Of a stretch of DNA of 64,000 nt, positions 24,842-34,015 are shown in pieces. The stretch spans positions 80,773 through 144,772 of the forward strand of contig JAPLOF010000026.1 of NCBI GenBank assembly GCA_026692665.1, in the 5' to 3' direction. A model generated the notes under the pieces. That model was not told the DNA's origin, ran no database searches, and saw only the letters and a list, made by a program, of their open reading frames with translations. The stretch comes from Planctomycetota bacterium (GTDB taxonomy: Bacteria; Planctomycetota; UBA1135; GCA-002686595). Position numbers and translations under genes: made by a program. Position 1 is the stretch's first letter. Each line of letters opens with the position of its first letter.

Positions 24842-25117
24842 GTGATCAAGGTTCAGGTCCGTGCCAACGAGTCTCTCGAGGCCGCGCTGCGGCGCTTCAA
24901 GCGCCAGTGCAACTACAGCGGCATCTTCCGCCTCGCGAAGGCCAACACGTGGCACGAGAAGCGTTCGGACAAGCGCCGCCGGGAGCGCCGCGAACGCCTG
25001 CGCATCATCCAGAAGGCGACGCGCAAGAACGACCCGACGAAGCTGAAGAAGCGCCGCCGCGCCCGTCCGATGCGGAAGCCGTCGTTCTCGCAGTCGGGGC
25101 CGCCGAGCGCTGTATAG
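24842..25117 (+). CDS. rpsU: 30S ribosomal protein bS21
   Basis: A 91-residue protein starting with GTG at 24842 behind GAAGGA at 24828-24833. The V-R-A-N-E-S-L-E-A-A-L-R-R-F-K-R start, the K-R-R-E-R-R-E basic helix and the K-K-R-R-R-A-R-P stretch identify bS21. It is about 20 residues longer than the common form, with an extra Ser/Pro-rich tail. It is divergent from recD2 and ends in a strong hairpin whose stem uses the last base of the stop codon. Confidence 0.92.
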   Translation: MIKVQVRANESLEAALRRFKRQCNYSGIFRLAKANTWHEKRSDKRRRERRERLRIIQKATRKNDPTKLKKRRRARPMRKPSFSQSGPPSAV

Positions 25118-25140
25118 GAAGCGCGCCAGAGCGCGCTTCC
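25117..25140 (+). terminator. Stem-loop directly after rpsU
   Basis: A perfect 10-bp stem GGAAGCGCGC / GCGCGCTTCC with loop CAGA starts at the last base of the rpsU TAG. It is very stable but lacks a T tract, so it may be a terminator or a 3'-end stabiliser. Confidence 0.6.
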
Positions 25141-25157
25141 CACTAGTAACGAGAGGT

Positions 25158-25258
25158 CAGTCCGTCTGTCGGACTGCTGGTCGGTCTTCGGTCCGACCGT
25201 CCCCCTCCGACCGCCGCGAGCGGTCTGCGACCTCCGACCCGGCCCCCGCGCCGGGTCG
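25158..25258. other. Run of four further perfect hairpins between rpsU and the RluA gene
   Basis: Hairpins follow one another at 25158-25176 (7-bp stem CAGTCCG), 25179-25198 (6-bp GGTCGG plus an inner CTTCGG), 25209-25225 (6-bp GACCGC) and 25235-25258 (9-bp CGACCCGGC). Stem sequences differ, so this is not a simple tandem repeat. No ORF with a start signal lies here. It may be a structured leader of the RluA-type gene or a long 3' region of rpsU. Confidence 0.5.
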
Positions 25259-25321
25259 CGTCGTCTCTCCCGCCCACCTTCCCCGCCCATCCTCCTCCTC
25301 CCGCGTATCCTGGAACGTTCG

Positions 25322-26377
25322 ATGGGCCTCTTCGGCAAGGAACGCGACCTCAACGTGGCCCCGAGCCACGTCGAACTCGTCGTCCAGGCCAACGACTGGC
25401 AGCGCCCGCACGCTGGCTTCGAGATCCGCCTCGATTCCTTCCTCGTGCACCACCTCGCCTGGCGCTCGCGCACGTCGATCCAGGACCTGATCAAGACGGG
25501 GCACGTCCTGATCGACCCCTCGCGGCCCGATCGGCCCCACGGCGGCGAGGAACCCTTCGAGGAGCGCCGCCCCGGCCGCAAGCTCCAGCACGGCTCGCGC
25601 GTGATCGTCGTGATCCCCGAGGAACTCCGTCCGGTCATCGGCCCCGCCACCGACGAGCTCACGGTGCTGTACGACGACGGTCGCGTCCTCGGCGTCGACA
25701 AGCCGGCTGGCGTCGTCGTCCACCCCAGCGGCCGCCACGTCTCCGACACGCTGATCCAGCGCGTCCACGCTCGCTACGGCGGCGGGTTCGAGCTCGAGAA
25801 GCTCGGCGCGCCGCGTCTGTGCCACCGCCTCGACCGCGAGACGAGCGGCATCGTGCTCGTCGCGCTCGATCCCGAGGCGCACGCCGACGTGCAGCAGCAA
25901 TTCGAGCGTCGGCAGGTCGAGAAGGAGTACATGACGATCGTGCGCGGCAACCCCGATCGCGAGTCGGGCGTCGTCGACCTGCCGATCGGCACGGCACGCG
26001 TGTCGACGGTCGCGTTGAAGATGACGGTCGCCGCGGACGGACAGTCCTGTCGCACGGAATGGCGCGTGATCGAGCGCTTCGACGACTGCGCTCTCGTCGC
26101 CTGTCATCCCATCACGGGCCGGCAGCACCAGATCCGCGTCCACATGCACGCGATCGGCCACCCGGTCGTGGGGGACAAGCTCTACGGCGTCGACGAGGCG
26201 CTGTTCGAGCGCAGCCTCGACGACCTCCTGACCGCGCAAGACCGCGCGGAGCTCGGGATGGAGCGCCACGCGCTGCACAACCACCGCGTCGTGTTCCGAG
26301 CGCCGGGGACGGGCGAGCGCGTCGAGATCGAGAGCCCGATGCCGGACGACATGCGCGAGTTCCTCGCCGAGCGCTGA
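25322..26377 (+). CDS. RluA-family rRNA/tRNA pseudouridine synthase
   Basis: A 351-residue enzyme that isomerises uridine in structured RNA. An S4-like domain (R-L-D-S-F-L-V-H-H-L-A-W-R-S-R near residue 40) precedes the catalytic domain with V-D-K-P-A-G-V-V-V-H-P, the active-site H-R-L-D-R-E-T-S-G (Asp near residue 178) and G-R-Q-H-Q-I-R-V-H. The exact RNA position modified cannot be told. It converges with the PLD-like gene after a 16-bp gap. Confidence 0.92.
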   Translation: MGLFGKERDLNVAPSHVELVVQANDWQRPHAGFEIRLDSFLVHHLAWRSRTSIQDLIKTGHVLIDPSRPDRPHGGEEPFEERRPGRKLQHGSRVIVVIPEELRPVIGPATDELTVLYDDGRVLGVDKPAGVVVHPSGRHVSDTLIQRVHARYGGGFELEKLGAPRLCHRLDRETSGIVLVALDPEAHADVQQQFERRQVEKEYMTIVRGNPDRESGVVDLPIGTARVSTVALKMTVAADGQSCRTEWRVIERFDDCALVACHPITGRQHQIRVHMHAIGHPVVGDKLYGVDEALFERSLDDLLTAQDRAELGMERHALHNHRVVFRAPGTGERVEIESPMPDDMREFLAER

Positions 26378-26393
26378 GCGAGCCGCCGCGCCG

Positions 26394-27614
26394 TCACTCG
26401 CCGATGCGCGGTGCGACGTAGGTCGCGCAGGGATCGACCGGCTTCGCGTACGGACCGTTCCAGCCGTCCAGGAAGAACTGGTCCAGCCGACGCGGCAGCG
26501 GGCCACCTTCGATCACGACGCCCACGTTGCGTGACTCGTGGAAGTAGTCCTTCTCCCAGTTGCTCGTGCCGACCCACGCAGCGCGGCCGTCGACCGCGAG
26601 GTACTTGGCGTGGATCACGCGCGCGAAGGGGACGAAGCCCTCGCCGCTCTGCGGGATCGTGACCAGCTTCACTTCGACGTTCGCGAGCGGCTCGAGCGCC
26701 TGAAGGCCCTCGATCGTGCCTTTGCGCATGCACCAGTCGGCCAGCAGGAGCTGCACCTTCACGCCGCGCGCGGCTGCGCGGCGCAGGGCGTTCTCGAGCT
26801 CCTCGAAGTAGGTGCCGTCGCGGCCCGTCATGCGGTACGTGAGGAGCTGCACGCGCACGCTCTGCTTCGCGCCGTCGATCAGGGAGACGAGGCGCGGCAG
26901 GTCCCACAGTCGCGGGTCGGGCGCGAGCTCGAGGGGCGAGTAGACGGGGGTGATGCGGAACTCCTCGCTGCCCGCGCCGACACGCAGGGGGAACCCGTCC
27001 GCGGCCTTCGACCCCTGTTCCGTGCGCTTGTCGCCGCCCGCGATGCGCCAGTCGAGCTCGAAGGCCTCGAGGAACGTCGCTGCCACGGGCTTCGAGTCGA
27101 CGAGCACCCCGAGCTCCTGGATGTGCTCGAGCGACCGCCAATCCATGTTCTGGCTGCCGAGGTAGGTGACCTGCCCGTCCACGACGAAGTACTTCGCGTG
27201 CAGCACGCCGCCCGTGACCGGCTTCAAGTCCAGCAGGCGCGTCTCCACGCTCTTCGCGTGGCCCAGGCGGTCGATGGTCTCGGGATAGGTCTTGTAGAAC
27301 TTGGCGTCGAAGAGGCCGCGCACCTTCACCCCGCGTGCCGCCGCGCGCTCGATCGCGGAGACGATCGCGCCGAGCGTGCTCGCGGGCCCCGCACCGGGCT
27401 CTTCGCTCAAGTAGAACTGCGCCAGGTCGATCGAGGTCTTAGCGGCGTCGAACGCCTCGAGCCATACGACGCTCGCGTCGCGCAGGTCAGCGTGGTCGAG
27501 GTTCGTGCCGCGGGGCCAACTCTCGATCAGCTCGACGGTCGGTTCGGACGTCGGCGCGGAGGAGTAGCCTGAGGGCGAGAACGTCAGGAACAGGAGGAGC
27601 CAGGGGGGAATCAC
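26394..27614 (-). CDS. Exported phospholipase D-like protein
   Basis: A 406-residue protein with an N-terminal hydrophobic signal and two HKD half-sites: L-H-A-K-Y-F-V-V-D-G near residue 142 and I-H-A-K-Y-L-A-V-D-G near 342. Both keep the His, Lys and Asp needed for phosphatidyl transfer, so the enzyme should be active as a phospholipase D or cardiolipin-synthase-type transferase, or as a nuclease. The export signal points to an envelope role. It is followed on the same strand by a large membrane protein starting upstream. Confidence 0.85.
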   Translation of the reverse strand: MIPPWLLLFLTFSPSGYSSAPTSEPTVELIESWPRGTNLDHADLRDASVVWLEAFDAAKTSIDLAQFYLSEEPGAGPASTLGAIVSAIERAAARGVKVRGLFDAKFYKTYPETIDRLGHAKSVETRLLDLKPVTGGVLHAKYFVVDGQVTYLGSQNMDWRSLEHIQELGVLVDSKPVAATFLEAFELDWRIAGGDKRTEQGSKAADGFPLRVGAGSEEFRITPVYSPLELAPDPRLWDLPRLVSLIDGAKQSVRVQLLTYRMTGRDGTYFEELENALRRAAARGVKVQLLLADWCMRKGTIEGLQALEPLANVEVKLVTIPQSGEGFVPFARVIHAKYLAVDGRAAWVGTSNWEKDYFHESRNVGVVIEGGPLPRRLDQFFLDGWNGPYAKPVDPCATYVAPRIGE

Positions 27615-27623
27615 GTTCCCAGG

Positions 27624-29087
27624 CTACGCGCCCTGCGCGCCTTGCGCACGGGTAGAGCTGGCGCGCGCGCGCCGCTCTCGGACCCAGGCGTAGGCGAGGA
27701 GCACGACGGAGACTCCGATCGCCGCCGGCCAGGCCGCCAGGAACTTCCAGGCGGCGACCGCGGCGACGACCTGCACGGCACCGAGGGCGATCATGGGCCC
27801 GGTCCAGTCCATCTCGACCAGGAGGTCGTCGGGCGAGCGCGACAACGGCAGGTCACGGACGTATGTGTCGTAGATGGGTTCGATCAGGAGCCACGCCAGG
27901 AGGGCAGCCGGAACCACGAGGCGGACCGCGAAACCAGGTCCTGCCTGCCAGGCCGCGAGCACGAACAAAGCGGCGTAGAGCGGGAACAGGAATCGCACCG
28001 CGATCGCCTTGCGCGCTCCAGCGTGCAACGCGGCGTGGTCGATGGGCGCTCCGTCGAGCAACCAGCGCGCCGCGTGGCTCGCACTGGCCGGCACGTGCGC
28101 GAGCAGGATCGGCATCCAGACCGGCGGTGCGAAGAGCAGGAGCGCGAGGAGCGCCTCGCGCTCGGGCCCGCCCGACCTCGCGCCAGCGGCGAGGAACGCG
28201 AGCGGAATGCCGACGAGGGGATACGTGCGCAGGATCACGTCGCGTTCGAGAGGCAGCAGGCGAGCCACGAGCTCGAAGCTCGCGCGCTCTTCGCGACGAA
28301 CCCAGGTGCGAGCGGCGAACGCATGCAAGGGGGCGAGCACGAACGAGAGTGCGCCGCGCCGCAACGCGCTCGGCGCGGGAGCCGCCGGAGCGGCGACGAG
28401 CAGCGTCAGCGCGGCGAAGCTCGCGACGATGGCAGGCCACCACGACCCCGCGAGTGCGCGCGCGAACCACGTCGAGGGCAACCAGGCGAGCCAGGCGGGT
28501 GCGTCCTCGGGCCGTGCGATGCGCGCCAGCTCGGGGACGGAGCGCAGGCCAACGAGGGCTCCGACGACGATCGCCGCGAACAGGAGCGTCTGCAACAGGA
28601 CGAGCGCGCCCTCGGCGCGACCGCCAAGCACCGACAGTGCCGTGAGCAGGCCGGCCGCGAGGGTCAACGCCAGTCCGAGACCCGCGACGACGAGCGTGGC
28701 GCGGTCCACGAAGCTCCACCCGTGCGGGGCGAAGATCGCGGCGGGGATCAGGCTCGATGCCGCGAGACCCGCGACGACGACGATCGCCACCAGACTGCGC
28801 GCCAGGCGGATCTCGCGCTGCGTGACCGGCTGGGCCGCGATCCACTCCTCGGACGGGTCGGCGCGCAGGAGAGGCGCGAGGTCGCCGAGCAGCGGCAGCG
28901 CGACGAGCGCCGCGGACAGCGACAGGATCGCCAGCGCGAAGGGAAACGGGCCGAGAGAGTCGCGGACGAGCAATGCCGCGAGCGCTCCGACCGAGCCGTG
29001 AACGACGAGCGGCGCGACGGGAATCGCGCCGCCGGCGACGTGGTGCGCGAAACCCGCGCGAGCGAGAGCGAGGATGCGGCGGAGCAC
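27624..29087 (-). CDS. Polytopic membrane protein, ABC-2 permease-like
   Basis: About 487 residues with 10-12 hydrophobic segments rich in Ala/Leu/Val. A cytosolic loop S-E-E-W-I-A-A-Q-P-V-T-Q-R-E-I-R-L-A-R resembles the region of ABC-2-type permeases that couples to an ATPase, but no ATPase gene adjoins it; an orphan ABC ATPase lies at 38232-38996. GTG at 29087 is preferred because the longer ORF (from 29156 or 29165) would code across a strong stem-loop. Function is otherwise unknown. Confidence 0.65.
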   Translation of the reverse strand: MLRRILALARAGFAHHVAGGAIPVAPLVVHGSVGALAALLVRDSLGPFPFALAILSLSAALVALPLLGDLAPLLRADPSEEWIAAQPVTQREIRLARSLVAIVVVAGLAASSLIPAAIFAPHGWSFVDRATLVVAGLGLALTLAAGLLTALSVLGGRAEGALVLLQTLLFAAIVVGALVGLRSVPELARIARPEDAPAWLAWLPSTWFARALAGSWWPAIVASFAALTLLVAAPAAPAPSALRRGALSFVLAPLHAFAARTWVRREERASFELVARLLPLERDVILRTYPLVGIPLAFLAAGARSGGPEREALLALLLFAPPVWMPILLAHVPASASHAARWLLDGAPIDHAALHAGARKAIAVRFLFPLYAALFVLAAWQAGPGFAVRLVVPAALLAWLLIEPIYDTYVRDLPLSRSPDDLLVEMDWTGPMIALGAVQVVAAVAAWKFLAAWPAAIGVSVVLLAYAWVRERRARASSTRAQGAQGA

Positions 29088-29107
29088 GGTGCGGCGCAGG
29101 GTATCAG

Positions 29108-29142
29108 CCCGGCGCCGGACTCCCGCCGGCGCAGGCGCCGGG
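29108..29142 (-). terminator. Stem-loop after the DUF2911 gene
   Basis: A perfect 9-bp stem CCCGGCGCC / GGCGCCGGG with a 17-base loop lies 27 bp beyond the DUF2911 stop codon. There is no T tract. It separates that gene from the membrane-protein gene on the same strand. Confidence 0.45.
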
Positions 29143-29168
29143 TGGAGTCCGCGCATCACGCCCACGCA

Positions 29169-30035
29169 TCACTTCAGTCGCGCGATCAGGGCTTCGTTCA
29201 AGCGCACGTACTCGTCCTTGATGCCGCCTTCCGCCTTCTTCGCCATCGCGAGGGAGGCCTCGGCCGCGGCGATCGCGCCCTTCTTGTCGCCCATCTTCGC
29301 CAGGATCAGACCCTTGCGGTAGGTCATCCAGAAAGCCTCGGGCTGCTCGGCGAGCCCGGCGTCCATCCAGGTGATGGCCTTCTTCAGGTCGAGATCGTTG
29401 TCGTAGTAGAACATCGCCGCCTGCAGATAGGGCTTCTTGCCCGCGCCGGCCATCATGCTCTCGATCTCGGGGACGACGCTCTTCATGTCGAACTCGAGCT
29501 TCACGGGCACCCGCGTCTTCTCCCACGAGAGGACGAGCGTCGCCGAGGCGTCGCGCACGTCGCCGATCCCGATCTCGAACGTCTCGACGGCCTCGGCGAG
29601 CGCGAGGGGCTTCACCTTGACGCGCGCCTGGTCGTCCTTCTTGTCGTACTGGTAGGCGCCCCACTGTTCCGTGACCTTGCTCAGGATCACGGTCCACTCG
29701 CCAGCGGCGGGAATCGTGAAGAGCGCGTACTTCCCGGCGGGGACGTCCGTGCCGCCGAACTTCACGGCCGTGCTGAAGGAGATCGAGGTCGCCGTGTTCG
29801 CGCCCGTGCGCCAGACCTCGCCGAACGGGACGAGCTCGCCGAAGACCTTGCGGCCTTTCGCGCCAGGGCGCCCGTAGACGACCTCGATGTCGGTGAACCC
29901 GACGCGCTGTTCGATCTTGCCCGTGGGGCTGGCGGCGGGGAACTCGATCTTGGCCGGTGTCTGAGCGGGGACGGAGAGCGCGAAGGTCGCGACGACGGCG
30001 GAGAGAACGGAGGCGCGGAGCAAGGACTGGATCAT
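29169..30035 (-). CDS. DUF2911 exported protein
   Basis: A 288-residue secreted protein; ATG at 30035 precedes a clear signal peptide ending near A-Q-T. The DUF2911 domain follows with V-Y-G-R-P-x-A-K-G-R-K-V-F-G-E-L-V-P-F-G-E-style and W-R-T-G-A-N-T-A-T motifs and Y-A-L-F-T-I-P. The last 90 residues look like one or two TPR-type helices (Y-Y-D-N-D-L-D-L-K-K-A). Function unknown. It is divergent from the hydrolase gene. Confidence 0.88.
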   Translation of the reverse strand: MIQSLLRASVLSAVVATFALSVPAQTPAKIEFPAASPTGKIEQRVGFTDIEVVYGRPGAKGRKVFGELVPFGEVWRTGANTATSISFSTAVKFGGTDVPAGKYALFTIPAAGEWTVILSKVTEQWGAYQYDKKDDQARVKVKPLALAEAVETFEIGIGDVRDASATLVLSWEKTRVPVKLEFDMKSVVPEIESMMAGAGKKPYLQAAMFYYDNDLDLKKAITWMDAGLAEQPEAFWMTYRKGLILAKMGDKKGAIAAAEASLAMAKKAEGGIKDEYVRLNEALIARLK

Positions 30036-30193
30036 GGTTCGAACGCGTTGGCCGAGGACAGGGGGCTTGGGACTGTGAGCATGGTCGCGACGCACCGTGG
30101 AGTTGCAACCGTCCGCTGGCGCTGCGTGCCGCGTTTCCGTGCGGAAACGGCACGGGTGGGCCCGGGGAGCGAGCCGTTACACTCTTCGAATCC

Positions 30194-30838
30194 ATGGACG
30201 TCGTCGTGCAAGGTCCGGCCGGCCGCCTGGTGGCCAAGCTGTGGGAGCCCGAGGGCCACATCGCTCCCCGCGCCGTCGCCGTCTTCTGTCACCCGCACCC
30301 GCTCTACGGCGGGACGATGGACAACAAGGTGGTCTTTCGGGCCGCGCGCGGCCTGCAGCACGCCGGAGTCGCCGTGCTGCGCTTCGACTTTCGCGGCGTG
30401 CGTCGGTCCGAGGGTGTCCACGATGGCCGGGGCGGTGAAGTCGACGATCTCGGCGCGGCCCTGGACTGGATGGTCGCACGCTATCCCGGCGTCGAACTCT
30501 GGGCGGGAGGCTTCTCGTTCGGTTCGCGCACCGCGGTGCAGCGCGCGCTCGTCGACCCGCGCATCCAGCGGCTCGTCCTCGTCGCCCTGCCGGTGCTGGC
30601 TTTCGACTGCGCCTACTTCGCGCGCATTGCGATTCCCGCGATCGTCGTCATGGGCGAGAGGGACACGTACGGCACACTTCCTGAGCTGCGCCGGCAGTTC
30701 CCGGACCTCCCTCCCAGCATCGAGGCCATCGAGATCGCGAACGCCGGCCACTTCTTCGACGACCAGACCCATGAGCTGCAGGAAACCGTGCGCGCCTACG
30801 CGGCGCGGTCGCTCGCATCCACAGGAACGACTTCATGA
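30194..30838 (+). CDS. Small alpha/beta hydrolase (COG2945-like)
   Basis: A 214-residue alpha/beta hydrolase. C-H-P-H-P-L-Y-G-G-T-M-D-N-K near residue 36 and R-F-D-F-R-G-V near 68 are typical of this esterase-like group. The nucleophile elbow is G-F-S-F-G-S near residue 108, and the late D-D / A-G-H-F-F residues supply acid and histidine. Substrate unknown. The gene overlaps the thioesterase start by 4 bases (ATGA), so the two are coupled. Confidence 0.87.
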   Translation: MDVVVQGPAGRLVAKLWEPEGHIAPRAVAVFCHPHPLYGGTMDNKVVFRAARGLQHAGVAVLRFDFRGVRRSEGVHDGRGGEVDDLGAALDWMVARYPGVELWAGGFSFGSRTAVQRALVDPRIQRLVLVALPVLAFDCAYFARIAIPAIVVMGERDTYGTLPELRRQFPDLPPSIEAIEIANAGHFFDDQTHELQETVRAYAARSLASTGTTS

Positions 30839-31242
30839 GTGACGACCGCATGTTTCCCGCTGACCGGGTGCCTTCGATCCGCCGGCTCATGATGCCGCGC
30901 GATACCAACGCGCTGGGATCGATCTTCGGCGGCATCATCCTCTCCGAGATCGACTTGGCAGCGGCGGTCGAGGCGCACAAGAGTCATCCGTCGCGGATCG
31001 TGACCGTCGCGATGGACAAGGTGGAGTTCAAGCAGCCGGTCCAAGTCGGCGACCTCGTCTCCTTCTACACGGAGACGACGCGTGTCGGGCGCACGTCGAT
31101 CACCGTCCACGTGTCCGTGTGGGCCCAGCGACGTTTCGGCGGCGGCGAGTTCGTGCACGTCACCGAAGCCGACGTGACCATGGTGGCGGTGGACGAGAAC
31201 GGCAAGCCGACGGCCGTCCTGCGGAAGTCGGGCAAGGCCTGA
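30835..31242 (+). CDS. Acyl-CoA thioesterase, hotdog fold (YciA-like)
   Basis: A 135-residue single hotdog domain. D-T-N-A-L-G-S-I-F-G-G near residue 24 and V-Q-V-G-D-L-V-S-F-Y-T-E-T-T-R-V-G-R-T-S near 63 match YciA/BFIT-type acyl-CoA thioesterases, which hydrolyse fatty acyl-CoA to free acid. It is translationally coupled to the upstream alpha/beta hydrolase and followed by a compact hairpin. Confidence 0.9.
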   Translation: MSDDRMFPADRVPSIRRLMMPRDTNALGSIFGGIILSEIDLAAAVEAHKSHPSRIVTVAMDKVEFKQPVQVGDLVSFYTETTRVGRTSITVHVSVWAQRRFGGGEFVHVTEADVTMVAVDENGKPTAVLRKSGKA

Positions 31243-31244
31243 AC

Positions 31245-31260
31245 GCGCAGCACGCTGCGC
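31245..31260 (+). terminator. Hairpin after the thioesterase gene
   Basis: GCGCAG-CACG-CTGCGC forms a perfect 6-bp stem with a tetraloop immediately after the stop codon. There is no T tract, so termination activity is uncertain. Confidence 0.4.
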
Positions 31261-31443
31261 GCCGACCGCAACGGATGGAGCGAGGCCGGTGCGTGCCGCT
31301 AGAATCGTGGCTCGGATGAACACCTCGCACGCCGCCGCCGTCTCCGCGTCGGGAAGGATGCACTTCCCGGCACTCGGGTTCGGCGCTGGGCAGACGTGCG
31401 CTCCCCTCGGAGCCGCATCGGCCCACGATTCCAAGGGCGGCCC

Positions 31444-32574
31444 GTGAGCACCGAAGTCCCGCTCCTGATCGCGCACGTCGATGCCGAACGCGGCTTCTCG
31501 GGGGGCGAGGTCCAGGTGTTCCTGCTCCTCGAGGGGCTGCGATCTCGCGGGCACCGGTGCGTGCTCGTCGCTCCGCCGGGAAGCCGCGCCGAAGCCGAGG
31601 CCATGAAACGTGGCTTCGAAACGCGCGCCGTTCCGTTGTCGAGCGATCTCGACCTGCGCAGCGTGGTCGTCCTCCGGCGTGAGTTGAGCCGGCTGCAACC
31701 GGACCTGGTCCACCTGCACACCGGCCGCGCGACCTGGCTGGGTGGCCTCGCCGCATGGCGCGCCGGTGTTCCCGCGATCACGACGCGGCGCATGGACCGA
31801 CGCGTTTCACGGGGTCTGCGGACTCGACTGATCTACGGGAAGCTGGTGCAGCGGGCCGCGGCGATCTCTCCGGCTGTCGCACGCTGTCTCACGGACGGTG
31901 GTGTCGACGCGGCACGCATCACGCTGGTGCCATCCGCGATCGACCCCGCGCGCATCCGCCCGCATCTCGGCCGCGAGCACGTGCGGGCCGAGCTCGGAGC
32001 CGGCACGGAGGACGTGGTCCTCCTGTCCGCGGCCGCGCTGGTGGCCCGCAAGGGGCTCGACGTCCTGATCGAGGCACTCGCTCGGCTCGACCAGCGCGGC
32101 GTGCGCCCCCGCGTGTGGCTCGCGGGTGAAGGAGAGGAGCGCGCGGATCTGCAGCGACGTATCGAACAGCATGGGCTCGAAGCGCGGGTTCGGCTCCTCG
32201 GGCGTCGCGAGGACATCGGCGACCTGCTGGCCGGCGCGGACGTGTTCGTCCTCCCGGCTCGCCGCGAAGGGCTGGGCGTCGCGGCGCTCGAGGCGATGTC
32301 CGCCCGGCGGCCGGTCGTCGCGAGCCGTATCGGGGGGCTGGCCGAAGCCGTCGTCGACGGCCGCACTGGACTGCTCGTTCCTCCGGATGATGCCGTCGCG
32401 CTGGCGAGTGCGCTCGAGCGCGTGGTGCTGGACCCGGTCCTGCGCGACCGACTCGGTTCCGCCGGGCCGGGACGCGTCAGCGAGGGCTTCCTGCCCGAAC
32501 AGATGGTCGCGGCCTACGAGCGCATGTACCGCGAGGTCCTGGCGGAATGCAGCGCCGCGCGGAAGCTCGCATGA
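31444..32574 (+). CDS. Glycosyltransferase family 4
   Basis: A 376-residue GT-B enzyme, GTG start. The N-terminal half has G-F-S-G-G-E-V-Q-V-F near residue 13. The C-terminal nucleotide-sugar domain has L-V-A-R-K-G-L-D-V-L-I-E-A near 195, L-L-G-R-R-E-D-I near 250 and the catalytic E-G-L-G-V-A-A-L-E-A-M near 277. It opens the polysaccharide island. A 43-residue ORF (ATG at 31316) ends exactly on its start (GTGA) but is not convincing as a gene. Sugar donor and acceptor are unknown. Confidence 0.9.
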   Translation: MSTEVPLLIAHVDAERGFSGGEVQVFLLLEGLRSRGHRCVLVAPPGSRAEAEAMKRGFETRAVPLSSDLDLRSVVVLRRELSRLQPDLVHLHTGRATWLGGLAAWRAGVPAITTRRMDRRVSRGLRTRLIYGKLVQRAAAISPAVARCLTDGGVDAARITLVPSAIDPARIRPHLGREHVRAELGAGTEDVVLLSAAALVARKGLDVLIEALARLDQRGVRPRVWLAGEGEERADLQRRIEQHGLEARVRLLGRREDIGDLLAGADVFVLPARREGLGVAALEAMSARRPVVASRIGGLAEAVVDGRTGLLVPPDDAVALASALERVVLDPVLRDRLGSAGPGRVSEGFLPEQMVAAYERMYREVLAECSAARKLA

Positions 32575-32792
32575 CGCTTCCGGGCCTGCTCTTCGCGGCC
32601 GTGCGCGCATTGCCTCCGGCACGCACCTGCCGCTGCCGGGCCATGCGCAGCGCGTTCGATTCCCGGTAGGGGATTCGAGCTGGGGCCCGATCGCGGGTCC
32701 GCGTGCAACGCGCGCAGGCGCCACGCGCGGGCGACACGAGCCGCGCGGTTTTCGAACGAGTCGCCTGGCCGGCGACACTAGACTTGCGCTCG

Positions 32793-33977
32793 ATGAAGAT
32801 CGCGCTGGTTCACCTGCGTCACGCGCAGGTCGGCGGCACGGAGCGCGTGCTGAACGAAGTCTCGCGGCGACTCGCCGTGCGGGGCCACGACGTGACCGTC
32901 GTGTGCCGTTCCCACGTGGAACCGGCCCATCCGGCGATCCAGTTCAGGGTGTTGAAGAGCCCCGTCATCGGCAGCGCGTGGCGGATGTGGGCGTTCGCCG
33001 GCGATGTCGAACGACACCTTCGGGAGACGAGCTACGACCTCGTCTACTCGCTGGGTCGGACCTGGAGCCAGGACGTCATCCGCTGCAGCGGCGGTTCTCA
33101 TTCGATCTGGTTGGAGCAGGTGCGCGTCGCCCGGAAGCGGGAACGGCGCCTGATGCCGCATCTGTCCAGCATCAAGGACCACCTGGCGGTCGTCATCGAG
33201 CGCCGTGCCTACGCGCCCGGCGCGTATCGCCGGGTGATCGTGAACTCGAAGCTGGTCGGCCGGGACCTCGCGCAGCGGTACGCGGTCCCGCCCGAGTCGC
33301 TGGACCTGGTCTACAACGGCGTCGACCTGCAACGCTTCCATCCGGTGGAAACCACGCGTCGCATCGAGATCCGCAAGGGCCTCGGAGCCTCGGCAGAAGA
33401 CGTGCTGTTCCTCTTCCTCGGGAAGGGCTTCGAGCGCAAGGGCCTGGACCGGCTGATCCGCGGTTTCGTCGCCGTCGCTTCGCGGGAGGCGCGGGCGCGC
33501 CTTTCGGTCGTGGGGCGCGACTCCAACCAGGCGCAGTACGAGAAGCTGGCCGCGGACCTCGGGATCGGGGACCGCGTCCGTTTCCACGGTGAGCGACGCG
33601 ACCCGGAGCTCTGCCTGGCGGCCGCGGACGTGCACGTGCTCCCCACCTGGTACGACAGTTTCGGGTTCACCGTGCTCGAATCCCTCGCCTGTGGGACGCC
33701 GGCGATCACAACGGATCACGCTGGCGCTTCTGAACTGGTCGATTCAGGCGTCCACGGTGACGTCCTGCGCGCCGACTGCGGCCCCGAAGCGATCTCCGCG
33801 AGCCTGCTCTCCTGGTGCGACGAAGACCGCCGCCGACAAGCCCGGGTCCATGCTCGAACCCGCGCCGAGGGTTTTGGCTTCGACTCCACGATGGAGCGGA
33901 TGATCGAGATCCTCGAGAACGTCGAGCGAGCGAAGCGTGGCCTTTCGCCGAAGCACGTCGGTGCCGAGATCGCCTGA
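32793..33977 (+). CDS. Glycosyltransferase family 4, WaaG-like
   Basis: A 394-residue GT-B enzyme. It starts M-K-I-A-L-V-H-L-R with a G-G-T-E-R loop at residue 15, then Y-S-L-G-R-T-W-S-Q-D and the acceptor region R-C-S-G-G-S-H. The C-terminal domain has F-L-G-K-G-F-E-R-K-G-L-D near residue 208 and D-S-F-G-F-T-V-L-E-S-L-A-C-G near 288. This resembles WaaG-type lipopolysaccharide core glucosyltransferases. The 218-bp gap upstream contains no convincing gene. Confidence 0.9.
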   Translation: MKIALVHLRHAQVGGTERVLNEVSRRLAVRGHDVTVVCRSHVEPAHPAIQFRVLKSPVIGSAWRMWAFAGDVERHLRETSYDLVYSLGRTWSQDVIRCSGGSHSIWLEQVRVARKRERRLMPHLSSIKDHLAVVIERRAYAPGAYRRVIVNSKLVGRDLAQRYAVPPESLDLVYNGVDLQRFHPVETTRRIEIRKGLGASAEDVLFLFLGKGFERKGLDRLIRGFVAVASREARARLSVVGRDSNQAQYEKLAADLGIGDRVRFHGERRDPELCLAAADVHVLPTWYDSFGFTVLESLACGTPAITTDHAGASELVDSGVHGDVLRADCGPEAISASLLSWCDEDRRRQARVHARTRAEGFGFDSTMERMIEILENVERAKRGLSPKHVGAEIA

Positions 33978-34015
33978 TCGGCAGGAGTTCGCGACTCGGC
34001 GCTCCGGCCACCCCA

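Noticed and set aside
31316..31447. A 43-codon ORF ending exactly on the GT4 start codon (GTGA overlap).
   Set aside because: No ribosome-binding site and a composition of mixed Ala/Gly/Ser without features; the overlap may be chance. Kept only as a remark.
32650..32670. GTTCGATTCCC resembling a tRNA T-arm in the gap between two GT4 genes.
   Set aside because: The flanking bases do not form the T stem, and no acceptor, D or anticodon arms can be drawn around it.
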